DNA from: Primula veris
Lineage: Eukaryota; Streptophyta; Magnoliopsida; Ericales; Primulaceae
Length of the DNA stretch: 64,000 nt
Direction: 5' to 3'
Assembly: GCA_963682055.1 (NCBI GenBank)
Contig: OY821742.1
Span: 6,719,816-6,783,815, forward strand
The notes beneath the pieces were generated by a model, which had not been told where the DNA came from, did not search any database, and worked only from the letters and a program-made list of their open reading frames with translations. Shown here in pieces: positions 16,587 to 28,600 of this stretch. Position 1 is the first letter of the stretch, and each line of letters begins with the position of its first letter. Position numbers and translations under genes: made by a program.

Positions 16587-16841
16587 TGTTTTACGCCAAA
16601 TTAGCTCAATAATATATGTAAGAGAAAGAGAGATAATGAGGGCCAAAACATATGTATTCAAGTGTGTTGTTGGTGTACCAAACTCCATACCCATAAGCTC
16701 TTTATATAGGCTAGAGGTTTGGAGGTTACAAGCTAAATGTTAATGATAAGAAACTCAAAGGTTGTAACATACAAAGGAGCAAATGCTCATACTAAATGAT
16801 ATGTAACTCTTAAACTAATGGACTATCCAATATTTACAACA
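16587..16841 (-). repeat. 5' LTR of copia element 1
   Basis: 255 bp, TG...CA, near-identical to 9556-9810. The differences are C/T and T/G near the end of the LTR transcript-wise and T/C near its start. It is followed by ATTAT at 16842-16846. Confidence 0.95.
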
Positions 16842-16881
16842 ATTATAAATATGTCATATAATCTATTATAAAATAGCATAT

Positions 16882-17088
16882 TGTTGTAGGATATTATTGA
16901 ACTCTTGGGCTTGTATGGGCACAAGTGGACTTGTAACCCTACCCATCTATCTATATGAAGAGGATTAAGGTGTCTTGCATTTTACATTCATTCGTATCCA
17001 TTCTGATTAATAAAGACTCTGTTGTTGTCTCTTTATATTCTCTCTATATCTATATACATATATATGTGAGCTAATATGTCACACAACA
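16882..17088 (+). repeat. 5' LTR of copia element 2
   Basis: Begins TGTTGTAGGATATTATTG and ends ATGTCACACAACA. It has a likely poly(A)/TATA-type region ATTAATAAAGACTCTG and CT/AT-rich DNA before the end. Its partner is at 23439-23640. Confidence 0.92.
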
Positions 17089-17106
17089 CGTTATCGGCAC
17101 TTTGCT
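17089..17106 (+). promoter_or_regulatory. Primer-binding-type site of copia element 2
   Basis: CGTTATCGGCACTTTGCT abuts the 5' LTR and is identical to that of element 1. Confidence 0.7.
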
Positions 17107-18499
17107 CGCGGAAAATAGAAGATGGTGATATTTGTTCAAAGAACAGCTCGAAGTTAGGGTTATAAACATACGGCTAAACTTTGAAAAAAAAATATTCTAC
17201 CGGTCTTCCCCAAAATACCAGGAGTATGGTACATATATTTTTCCCCTAGTTTATATCAACCGTACGTACTGTATTTAATTAGATTTCAACCGGCATACAT
17301 ACTAATACATGCGAATTAGTAAAAGTTACTGCGTAATAGTACACTACATGTAGGCTAATTAAATATTGTTACATAACAAAATTGCATGTGCAAAACAGGT
17401 TTATAACTCTAGTGATCATACATATGTGTACTTCAAAATTGACTATATGTTTAGTTATATGTAAGATTACTTCACATGCATAACCCTCATGTGTGCTTGC
17501 AAAATATGTTTAGTAAATTCCAATTTAAGGTAAATTGCCACGTATTGCTACTGAGATACAAGAAGTGTTAAACTACATATAGATACTAAAAGACGAGTGA
17601 TGTTTGTGACGTACACTGCATATACGATTTCGGTTAATAAATCAAATGTTTTTCTGGTGTTTATATATGATGTAACACGAATTTAGATTGCCGCACAACT
17701 GATTGCAACATGTACCTGCATATGCATAAAATAATACAAATTAATTATAATTGTATCACTGCCGTAGAAAATATGTGTAATTCGGTAAAGTATTATTATT
17801 ACAGTGAATTCGTATTCGTTGTGGTGTAACCATGGAAATTGCATGTATATTGTAAATTGGTAATTAAATATACTAATTCCTTTCATGTTCTTAGTTACCA
17901 TGATTAAAACTTACACATAAAAGCAATAGATTTGTATAATATTTATTTAGATCTTGCCAAGTGTAAATTGGTAAATTTAGATTGTCCTAATATATACTGC
18001 CATGTTACGATTATTTGTTAAACAAGGAAACAGGAAAGATATTTACTAATTTATTTATTGCCATGTACACATATGTATAATATGATAATTTGCGAAATCA
18101 TATATATTCACATTTAAGTTGGAAAAATTATGAATCTTCCCTAAATAGGCTCACCTATTTGGATACGATGTCTAGGAAAGATATAGGCGGAAGTCGATAT
18201 CCTAATGAGGTCGGGTTTTAAGTGGCATTCGTGCCTTCCACCCTCACCGTCTTTCCTGGTCATTTTTCAAGTAGAGTTACCGAAAGGGGTTGACTAAATA
18301 ATAATTTCCCCGAGTGTGTTTATATAGTGATGTATGTTTTGCCGAATTGGTGTCTCTGTATCGACCTGTCATTCGATCAATGAGAACCTATTCATATTAA
18401 AAGCAAAACTATTTTTCGAACCTGTCGTTTCGAAATAAAGTTTATGCTTGTGCAGACCATAAACATATAAACCAGTCGTTTTATATGATAAATAATCCA
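17107..18499 (+). other. 5' leader of copia element 2
   Basis: Non-coding leader. The 18125-18320 part is clearly homologous to the leader of element 1 (phrases AGGCTCACCTATTTGG and CACCGTCTTTCCTGG). No gene. Confidence 0.6.
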
Positions 18500-19290
18500 G
18501 AACTCTCAACACATGTTGGATGCCATCTATGATGAGAAAAATCGTAAAACATACTTGCGAAATGACTGTTTAAATGTTGATTTTAATCCGTCACCACATG
18601 TTACTCACCCTGATGTGTGAAAATGTGATGCCACAATTTTTTTGGATGCCATCTTTGATGAGTAAAACACGAGTTTGCTGTTACCCTCAGGATGAATGCT
18701 AAGACGTTGATTTTATTCCGCCGCCACATTTGAGACGTGATGACGTCTATGGTGAACAAATGTCTGAAATTGACATATTGGAGCAATCTTTCACCAAAAT
18801 ATTAGCTTGGAAATTGTATTCCATAAACAGTATCGTGAATTTATATTCACCATGTTCCTTTATCACCCATCTGTTATTGGATAAGAAAATTACCCCGGTG
18901 AGTAGTTTTAATCCTATTGGGTCAATGGCGAATTGTTTGCCTGATATTAATGTTCTTCGTGTACATTTTTTTCCACGAATTGAGAACCGAGACAAGTGTT
19001 ATTTGTCTCGAACTATCGCGATCCCGATGAATCGCCTAGCCAAGCGAGATTTTAGACAATCGTTAAAATCGAAATTTTGTGGCTCCAAGACAGTAATTGA
19101 AAGGAACAATATGGTCCGTTGTCACAAAGCAAGAGATAATGCTCAAAGAGGCAACTCTATGCTATAAAGACAAAGGTCATGCACGGTTACTCCTTAAATA
19201 GTTCACAACTATTATAAAGGTGGAAAAACCGATGCTAATGCGGTTAAAGTTAATTGAAAAGAAACTCTTGAGAGCCCCGATTTTGTGGCT
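18500..19290 (+). pseudogene. Copia gag remnant
   Basis: Only fragments of gag remain. A piece near 18510-18540 corresponds to the element 1 segment after HLDAQGLLDVIYAEDE, duplicated again near 18640-18670. The last codons (CCCGATTTTGTGGCTCAAATG near 19278-19298) match the element 1 gag end PDFVAQM. Most of the capsid region and the zinc knuckle are missing or unrecognisable. Short frames here are not functional proteins. Confidence 0.7.
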
Positions 19291-19499
19291 CAAATGAGTT
19301 TGATACATTTCTTTATTGATTTTGATAAATCATTGAGCCATTTTTTTGCTCATCTGGATTATGTTTTTCCATTTGGATTATGATTTTTCCATTTGGACAT
19401 ACTTTTGGATTATGGTTTGCCTGTTTACGAAATTTCTCGAAATAATTTAAAGTGTTTTGAGCAAATTCCTTTGACAAATGTGACCAAACTTTAAATTAT

Positions 19500-22400
19500 G
19501 AAATTTTAGGCAATACTTATGGGATAGTTGATTTTTTTGGAAATAGTGGGTAACATTGTACCACATAATTTCATCAACTATTTTCCTAAAAGAGTACTCA
19601 GTGACAACGATTCTGGACCCGTCGTTCCAAATCGAAATCTTTGGTAAAACCAAATTTATTTGTCAAATATGAGGTCTTATACTCATGTAGGTCTTGCTGT
19701 ACCTTGTTGAGTTATAAAATATTCGAGAAAACCAGTGTTATCTGGTAATAGCTCATGAAAGAATTGAAATTTCTTTACATAGCCTCCATTCAATACGATC
19801 AATAGCGTATTTTAGAGGAGTTGAAATGTCTTTCAAGTGGTTGCTACCACATTCTTTAAATCATTTAAAGTTACCTTATCATTTCGCCTGTCGTCGAATG
19901 ATAAATGATTTAGATTCTAAGACATGATTGTCTGTACTATCATTCGCCTGTCGTCGATTGATAAGAGCATTTTGATATTGTGGCATTGACCGGATGAGAT
20001 ATTCCCGGGTCAAAAGACGATGCTTGATTTATAATCGCATCGCATTTGGATTCTCTCTAAGAATATATTTCACGATTAATCCGAAATTCATGCCATTAAT
20101 ACTCACTTTGAAAGACTAGTATGTGTAAAGATCACGAAATGGACTCGTAGAATTCTTGTAAAGAATTGAAGGAGTTATTGTGGACTTATCCAACCATAAG
20201 ACGGACCAAAAATATAAATGGTTATGGTTGATGCATCGATAATAAGGTCACATGATTATTGTTGTCCACAGAAATGCAGCATTTCCCAAACTTTTAGCCC
20301 TATCATTAAGTTGATGGCTCATGATTCGGATTATCCTGAAAAGTCTAGTCGACTTGATAATTCCGAAGAGTAAGAATTGAAATTTCGATTTGAATTACTT
20401 GAGTTTGGAAATTGAAATTGAACATCCTGTCGATTATGTTCAAACCCAAATGGACTCACGGAAAGTTTGATGATGCGACTGCAAATGATTGCACGCACTT
20501 CTTGATCTTGCGTACCAAGATTTATATTTCCATGTGGGGTCATGCTATTTTGCTGCATTGGTCCGTCTGAGGCCCATAGTCATTCAAAACAATAAATGCA
20601 TACCAGTTGGTTACTGGTTATGAGCCAGACACCTCATATGAACGCGTGTTTGAGTGCTTAATATTTTGATTAAGCCGCTATAGCTTTCAAAATATGGACC
20701 TCTGAATGGGACATAAGTCGATTATGAATTCCCTGCCTATCATTTGATAGAGTAACCTTGACAAGCGATCTCTTTACTGCATGATATGTGAAAGTGACAT
20801 CGCTAAGCCTGTTCTCTCCATCGTTAGGGGGAGATTTGCACGTTAGCGTTGATAAGGAACGACGTGAAGTAACGTGGTATAACCCACTCAGTCTTAGCTT
20901 GATTCCCAAAACTGCACTTAGTGATAAGTAAGTGCATAGACTCCCTCAAGTCTAACTAAATGCCAAATGCATTTAATGACTTTATGAGATGTCACGAGAT
21001 CATTTATACCTGCTACAAAATATTGGAAGGATAGACGTCCCTGTGGGACGTCGTGTTCATGTCGTAACACGTTGCTTTGGCCGAACCCGCCAAGCAAAGG
21101 ACGCTGCCGTCGGCCGTCAGTCTGTCGTCCTTCCCAAGATATGAGGAAGTTGACCGGTTCTTAATTCGTTCAGCCCAAGAGGTGGTGAACTGAAACTCGT
21201 TCATCATATGAGATTATAAATGATCTAGGAGATGTGTGATTCCTCTTCATCCTGAGAATCTTGAAATATCTGTCGATCATGATATCTTAGACGATATTGA
21301 AGCGAAACGAGACCGTCATTGATTACTTGTTAATATATTCGGTGACGACTAATAATATGAACAAATTATGATAGAGAACCATGTACCGTTGTCTGAAGTC
21401 AATGTAGAATAGACTGGACTAATGGAAACTTGCAATCCATGTAGACTCCTTAGCGAAAGTGTGTTTGGACCTGTAGCTCCAACACCACCAATGTTAAACG
21501 AGTTCGTTTATTTGGTTATTCGTAAGGAAAAGTGATGAGAATAATGAGATTGTAGAATGCTCGCCTAGTAGCGCAAGGCTTCTCTCACATCTTGGAATTG
21601 ATTACGAGATGGTTGATTTTCTCGTAATGGACGTTATAACGGTCCCCTACTTTATCAGTTTAGTAGTTTTCCAAAAACTGATTATGCAGCATGTGATTGT
21701 GGTCACTGTTTTATTTCTATGGGGATTTAGACAAAGCGATATAGATGAAGGTCCGTGTGTGACTTCATAATGCTTGAATCAAGTAGTTCCTGACCACAGA
21801 ACACGATCTCAATTAAATGAGACGTTCACTATATGGATTAATATAATCCGAGCGGATGTGGTATACCTGCCTAAGTGAGTAGTTGATCAGCTTGGGATAA
21901 TTGAACAAGTATTATGCCCTTGCGTGTTTTATTATGCGATCCATTTTTGGATTTGCCTTCGAGATGAAGGATCTTGGGAAGACACGGTAGTGATTCGGCC
22001 TGATGACCGAGTCCCGTAAAAATTGAATCTAAGTTCATGATTCATACTACACCCAGAAGGTGTTATGACGTTTTAGTCATTATGACGCTAAGTCGTCAGA
22101 TTCTTCCATGATCGTTCGATCACTAGACATTGATATAGACCCAGTCCGTTCCTGATGAGACGATGAAGAGATATTGAACCATGATGTTCATATCTAAGTA
22201 CAATAATCGCATCATTGTACTTGGTCTAATATGCTAGGACGAACATCTCGTCTGCTGTGAATGGTATAGTTCGACACAGCATCGCGCTAACACGCTGCCA
22301 TCGAAATGGCACTAAAGACACATTCCCTTACCTTATGGTAATTTTGGAAGTGGGCTACTTTATCCCATTTTGCGTCATCGAGTGTACCTACTCCCTTCGG

Positions 22401-22760
22401 TACTCGAATTAACGCAACCCTTTTTCGGTTATACCGATGCCGGTTACTTATCAGACCCGCATAAGGGATATTCCTAACATGGTCTGTCTTTACCATTAGG
22501 AATAAGGCAATATCTTGGAGGTCTTGGAATGACTCCAAACGAATCACTCTGATCTACTCGTGCTCTATGAGATGACTAGAGAGTGTATATGGCTTCGAGC
22601 TCGTATTAGCCATATTTGAATTATATATGCTCTGTCTCACGATCCAGATAAAACACTTGTCTTATTTGAGGACAACTTGTTGTTATCGATCAAGAGAGAC
22701 ATGACTAAATTATGCTATTTAGCATTTCTTACCGAAATAAATCTTCACATATGAAGTTAA
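19500..22760 (+). pseudogene. Copia pol pseudogene
   Basis: Degenerate pol collinear with element 1. Recognisable blocks are the protease region after 19510, the integrase C-terminal part near 20550-20665 (corresponding to LRPMATQPLSAYQLVTGYEP), the VPVRRHVHVEHVAP block near 21035-21080, RT blocks near 21480-22100 and RNase H near 22430-22700. Frameshifts and stops occur throughout, so no enzyme can be made. A large part of the zinc-binding/integrase core between about 19700 and 20300 is rearranged or deleted. Confidence 0.85.
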
Positions 22761-22764
22761 AGAG

Positions 22765-22935
22765 AGAGCATCATGTCGAATGCTCATTTTATTCCACGTT
22801 ATATTTTCTTGCATACAGTCATGTGCAAGTAAATAAGGCATCCAGTCGAATGCTCGTACTCTTTCTTGGAATATGAAATCTTTGCACCCAGTCGTGTGCA
22901 AGTGAGGGAGAGCATCCAGTCGCATGCTCGTGTAC
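22765..22935 (+). repeat. ~72-bp tandem repeat in the 3' region of element 2
   Basis: The phrase GCATCCAGTCGAATGCTCG recurs near 22769, 22839 and 22912 with intervening GCA--CAGTC-TGTGCAAGT. A single related copy lies in element 1 near 10160-10210. Confidence 0.65.
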
Positions 22936-22944
22936 TCTTTTTGT

Positions 22945-23360
22945 CCTTAGACCAAGGTTTTTTTTCCCACTGGGTTTTCCTTGGCAAGGTTTTTAGCGAG
23001 ACACGTTCCCATTATATCTCACTTAAGATTGTCGAAATTAGGGGAGGTATCCTGTTGTATACTTCTTACCACTGTATACTCTTTTGTCCTTCGACTAGAG
23101 GTTTTTCCCACTGGGTTTACTCTAGCAAGGTTTTGATGAGGCACCTGTTTTGTGGTTGATCCCCTACTACTACCACTGTTGCACTTTTTTTCCTTCGATC
23201 AGAGATTTTCCCATTGGGTTTGCTCCGGCAAGGTTTTGATGAGGCACACTGTTTTGTGGTTAGTTAATTACATGGAATTGCGGCCTATATCATTCGGCTA
23301 CACGGTTTCTCCTAGGTACCGGTTTTGTCCCACACTGGGTTTTCCGGCCCTAAGGTTTTT
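22945..23360 (+). repeat. Four CCCACTGGG-core repeats before the polypurine tract
   Basis: Four units read approximately AGGTTTT-CCCACTGGGTTT-GGCAAGGTTTT-GAGGCAC, centred near 22970, 23110, 23212 and 23333. The core is an inverted repeat. The same phrase occurs on the other strand in element 1. Confidence 0.75.
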
Positions 23361-23428
23361 ATGTGTTTAGCACTGCGAATGAACTCGACTCAGATCGACT
23401 GCATGAAGACGAAGAATTCAAGACGTCC

Positions 23429-23438
23429 AAAGGGGGAG
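23429..23438 (+). promoter_or_regulatory. Polypurine tract of copia element 2
   Basis: AAAGGGGGAG abuts the 3' LTR, nearly identical to element 1. Confidence 0.85.
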
Positions 23439-23640
23439 TGTTGTAGGATATTATTGGACTCTTGGGCTTGTACTTTATGGGCCCGAGTGGGCTTGTAACC
23501 CTATCCATCTATCTATATAAAGAGGGTTAGAGGTCTTTTATTTTACATTCATTCATATACATTCTGATTAATAAAGACCCTGTTGTTGTCTCTCTCTATA
23601 TCTATATACATATATATGTGAGCTAATATGTCACACAACA
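23439..23640 (+). repeat. 3' LTR of copia element 2
   Basis: 202 bp. Compared with 16882-17088 it has a 5-bp insertion (CTTTA near 23473) and loses about 10 bp of the CT/AT-rich tract, besides substitutions. It is followed by the target duplication CATAT. Confidence 0.92.
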
Positions 23641-23645
23641 CATAT

Positions 23646-25652
23646 CACATATTTACATAACATGTACATACGATCGTCTTTAAAATTGCTTCCTTTTAAT
23701 TTTACCACCGATGTTCGGTAGGCAATTCAGCCTCTAATCGATAAGATTCACCTAAGTAGTCATCAAACCGAGCTTATATATGATTGGATCAGGTTATGCG
23801 GTGAATGATTTAGGTTACCGTTGTTTTCTTATAAATTCACCGTCTACGTACATCAATCTTTAGTCATAGGAGATGGTGACAGTTAACTTTCATTGTTGGT
23901 TTTATAGAAAAAGAATGGGTTTTTGGAGATTTACCGGTCACGGGAGACGACGATGACGATGCCGGAGATGAAATGTCGTCAGTGAAAAGTGGTTTGTAGT
24001 TTTTGAGGAAGAGAAATAGGAATTTTTTGTCACTTTTTTTAAAACTAGCACCTATTTTAAATGAATATTGAAGAGCTGGCCAGTTTGAAAGATTAAAAAG
24101 TAGCAGCTCGTTACAATTTTTTTCCCCATAGTTTACAAGATAAAAGTCCAATGGTCGGTCTCCGTCACTACGGGGGCTCGCAAATCAATAGAAAACACGC
24201 ATTTCAGTTTCTTCCTAGCCTTATTTTCCTCTGAATGCGACCCACCACATCACAAGTGAAATTGTTCCTAAACTTTTTCAATAATCTTGATCAGTCGCTC
24301 CCAACCTGTCATTCCGACTAGTCTTAAAATGGTTTTCGACATAATCTGTCAATCATGCTTTTATACTTTTCTTTTAGGTTTCGTAATGTTTAATTGTCTT
24401 TTATCTTGTGAGTATATATTGCAAAAATGTTTTAACAATAATGATCGCAAACTAAGTCCAACTTAGGTGGTTCGTTTTAAGGTAACAAGACAATGTAATT
24501 GTAGAGTCGGTTTGTAATAGATCGGAGGTGACAAACTTTTCGATGTTTCCTCATGAGTATTTTATTTATTTATTTTATCTTTGGCAACGTAAGTTCGTAA
24601 ATTACAATGATCACTAAGAATGATGATATAAAAGTGTTACGACGACGCGAGATGGTAATGTAACAACATTAAAGATTTTATTTTTACTACACGCTCTATC
24701 TTTCTTTTAACGAGCATTCTAAGTGGCTATATATTTGGTCAAAAATTTGTCGAATACAATTATCATATATAGTTTATTGTTAAATTTTATAAACTAGTAC
24801 CCATAAACTATCCAACTTCGGATTTAGCCCTCAAAATTTTCTTTTATTTCATATACTCAATACCTTTTTTTGAGAATTCATAATGCAACTTAATCAACCA
24901 AAAGAGGGTTACAATAAGTTTAAAATAAAATAAAAATACATGATAACATTTTTTTAGTCGTTTCAAACAGTTTTCTCCCGTTAGTCCCTAAATTCCGGTC
25001 ATCTTTGATCCGCTATCGTGTACACGTAGGTATTGCTATAATACAAACAACTCTTTATTTTTTGATAAGCAAATACAAACAACTATTTAAAAATAGAGTG
25101 GATTAATGAATAAAAAGAAAGGGAAAAATTACCAAAATATACAACTTTTCAAATCTAATTACCAAAAACTACAAACCAAAACTTTTATTTTCAAAACATA
25201 AAACTCTCTAATAAATATGTGTAATTGTATGTTTTATGTTTTGGAAATAAACTTTTACCTGTTTTATGTTTTGGACATTGCCTAATTTATTTTTTTACCA
25301 AAAAGTACACTAATCAAAATTACCTCAATAAAAAGAAAGAAAGTATATGTACCAAAAAGTACTATCCAAAAGTGAAATAAGACCAATTAGAAAAATAAGA
25401 TAAGTTAATAAAAAAATAAGAACTTCATGGGGGTATATTTGCAAAATATTATTACAAGATTGACAAAAAAAAAACCAATCGGCAAAAACAAAATAAAGCC
25501 AAAATCAGAAAAACAAAACAAAACAATAATAATAATAATAAAAAAAAAGATAGCAAAATGAAAGATCATTTTAAAGCTCTACCATCTTCATAAAATCTGC
25601 TAAAGAATAAATCTTTTTTATAATAAAAAAGGATTTGAAGTCAATAAAAAAA
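23646..25652. other. Intergenic DNA upstream of membralin
   Basis: AT-rich. A minus-strand frame of 95 codons at 23864-24151 (Ser/Lys-rich) matches no family I know and has no splice or promoter context, so I do not call it a gene. The membralin promoter must lie in the last part, but no clear TATA box was chosen. Confidence 0.5.
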
Positions 25653-28600
25653 ATGGACCCAGAGCAAACATTTATAAGGGTACAAGAAAGATTATCACAT
25701 ATGCTAACACCAAGAATCAGAGCAACTCTTGAATATATGTATTTATTTTTAGCTATTACTTTGTTCTGTATCCTTGTTGTTATGCACGCCAACTATGTCC
25801 AACAGGTATTTTTATTTTTAATTTTTTTAATTTTTTTTAATTTTAATTTAGTGCATGTTTGTCATTTTTTTTATTTTACTTTTTGATTATAAAAGTTCAT
25901 GGGTGTTTGGTATGTCAGCTTTTTTAGTTGTGAAAAAACTATCTTTTGAGTGAAAAAAGCTAAAAAAGCTCAAGAGAAGTTAGGAATTTGCAGATTTTTT
26001 TTAGCTTTTTGATTAAAAGAATTAATGGGTGTTTGGTATGTCAGTTTTTTTAGTTTTTGAGTAAAAAAAGCTGTCGGGTAAGTTCCGACCCGCACGAAAG
26101 GTGTAACGATCTGGGCACTGTCTCCGAGAGCCGATACAAAGCTAGATGATAGCAACCTGTTTCAAGAGAAGATAGGAATTTATGGATTTTTTTAGTTTTT
26201 TCACATTAAATTTTTGCAAAAGTAAGAACTTTCTAATAAAATGTGCTTGTATATCCACAATTCAGTTACAAGTTAAAATAGGTGACCAATGATTTATCTA
26301 TGAAAATAAGTTATAAGTCATAAGTAAAAAGTTACAGTGGAGCAAACACTACTGCAGCTCAGTTTTTTGACCAAGTAAGCTGATGCCAAATGAGCCCTTA
26401 GTTTTTTTCTCCAGCTTCAAGTTGGGTATTTTTCGATGTTTTATAAATATGTTCTTTATTGTTATTGGACTAATTTGGAGCTAGGGCAAAAAAAAAATGA
26501 AAGTTGGGTTTACTTATTGTAATCTTACAAGTACAACACTAGTCTTTCTTGTAGATTTGGAGGAAGGTAAAAAGATCTACATTTATTATAAGGAGTAGTG
26601 AAAAATAGTCATTTTTCTAGCTGTTTCTCGGCCTTTATCTTGAAGTTCGGTATTGGAAATGCTTTATGAATTCTTCATCATTATTGGACTTATGTGGAGT
26701 ACTGGCACATTTGAAAGAAGGCGAAAAAGGCCTACTTTTTTTAATAACAGTGAAAATTATCTTGGGATAGTTTGATGATGATGAACAGTGAAAATTTTCT
26801 GGTGCATTCGAAAGATGGCGAAAATAGTCTACTTATTTTTTAATATTAGAAGAAATTATCTTGGATTAAGGCGTAGTTTGACGATGATGAATAGTGTAAA
26901 TTATATGGTGCATTTGGAAGAAGGCGAAAATAAATATCAGTGAAAATTATCTTGGGATTAAGGCGTAGTTTGGTGATGATGAATAGTTTATTTTTTGGGT
27001 GCATTTGGAAGAAGGTATAAAAAGTCTAACTTTTTTTAATGAATTGTAAAAAATAGGCGATAGTAGTGTAAAATGTACCTTTTCTTCTGTAACATGTAGT
27101 ATGCATTATATTTTTCCTGACATGGTATTTTCTGATTTTAAACGTATTATTTCTCTTGCATTTTTACTTTACTCTTCATCTGATAGTGTTATATCACTTA
27201 CCTCACTAACTTTGAATTAGTGAAGCCTGGTTGTTCAAGCGAGCTCGCTGGAGTTGAAGCAACAGAAGCTCAACTTGTGCAAATTAAGGTACACAGATTT
27301 TCATCTGATTGTATATATGCCATCCTATTGTAGCTTGTTAGTAGGGACTTTCTAAGGTGCCTTTTCCGTAGAAGCTGTACTAGGTGGACTTACAGTTTAG
27401 CAATATGACGAGGTTTAATATAATCGAAGATGGACTTTTTCGTTGATAGATTGGAATATCTGTAATATGGATGAATAAAATTTCCGACAATCATAAGCTG
27501 GACGTGTGGTAGTAAGGTTGAAGATTAAAAGGATGATAGGTATATGCTTGTTGATATGTGGCTTCTTTATGAAGAATGCCAATGGTAAATATTATAAGCA
27601 GGCGTGAGATATGCGTGGTTTCATATACTCTTATTTGTCACTTGTTTTAGGTGTCTCATAGTCTAATACTGCTTGTGATCTGATAGGATTTCACTGGCAC
27701 ACACTATTTTATGCTCGGTCAAAATCTAGTAGCTTCAGAAATTGTTGCTTATTTCTTATAACGATCATCATATCACCAAAGATTTACTACCTGGCAATAA
27801 ACCGAGCATTGTGAATATTTTTAGTTGGTCATGCAGTGCATTAGCTATAAATTTATGCTAGAACACGCCTTTCCCCTATTTATCATTTGATATCACTGCT
27901 TCTATTGCTCAATATGTTTTTTTCAATTGCTTAGTGAAGCTTGCGATCATTTGTTTATTTCAGATTACAAGTGCTGGTCTATGGTCTCAAAACTCATCAC
28001 AATACGATGCGATTAATCTTCCTATCAAGGAAACCGGAGCTGGGAATTTTAAAGTTGAAGACAGTGATGGACTGAGCTTTTTGGCTGAAAAACTTTGGTT
28101 TAACTGGATAGGTTCGGGCACAAAAAAAGGAAAATTAGAATTTGAATTTTGGAACACAGATGATGAGATTTTCGGAGCTGGATCAGAAGTGCTACCTGGC
28201 ACTGAAAGTTCAAAGCCCACAATTGATGGTGGAGTCCCGAAACTTAAAAAAGAGGAGTCAGGTTTTCGCTTTCCATCATTGGTTAAGGAGTCATTAAAAG
28301 CAGTGATTGCTCGCATATATAGAAGATGGTATGGTCGTTTATCTTTTTGTTGGAGACATGCGAAACGAATACTTGGAGCTTTATGGGTGAGTAGAGCTGA
28401 CAAAATGTCATACTTTGGAATAGAATAAACGAATACTAAGACTTGTTACAATTACCAAACCAATCTGTCAAAGAAATTATGCTCATCTACACAAAAGTGA
28501 ACAGCCAATAGACGAACCTCTCAAAATTTACGAGTATCGATAGGTTAAATGTCAGTGTCTGTGTGCATATTGTCTAAATTTATGCAAAATAGGGTTATGG

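Larger units (their letters stand above)
9556..16841 (-). mobile_element. Complete Ty1/copia LTR retrotransposon (element 1)
   Basis: Element on the minus strand, bounded by 255-bp LTRs (16587-16841 is the 5' LTR, 9556-9810 the 3' LTR) and flanked by ATTAT target duplications. In transcript order it holds a primer-binding-type site, a leader of about 1.5 kb, gag (14014-15009), a gap of about 190 bp, pol (10221-13826), a 3' non-coding region with repeated CCCA-TGGG motifs, and a polypurine tract. The domain order protease-integrase-RT-RNase H places it in Ty1/copia. The two LTRs differ at only 3 of 255 positions by my alignment, so insertion is recent. Both gag and pol frames are long and uninterrupted, so it may still be active or mobilisable. 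Confidence 0.95.
16882..23640 (+). mobile_element. Decayed Ty1/copia LTR retrotransposon (element 2)
   Basis: Plus-strand element bounded by LTRs 16882-17088 and 23439-23640, flanked by CATAT at 16877-16881 and 23641-23645. It has the same primer-binding-type sequence and polypurine tract as element 1 and a related leader, gag remnant and pol, but its LTRs are unrelated in sequence. Coding regions are broken by many small indels and stops. The LTRs differ at roughly a dozen or more substitutions plus two indels in about 200 bp, so it is much older than element 1. The two elements sit 40 bp apart in opposite orientation. Confidence 0.92.

Noticed and set aside
18730..19167. Plus-strand frame of 145 codons in element 2
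   Set aside because: Lies in the decayed gag region and lacks Gag motifs; part of a pseudogene.
23864..24151. Minus-strand 95-codon frame next to element 2
   Set aside because: No family resemblance, promoter or splice context; likely chance.
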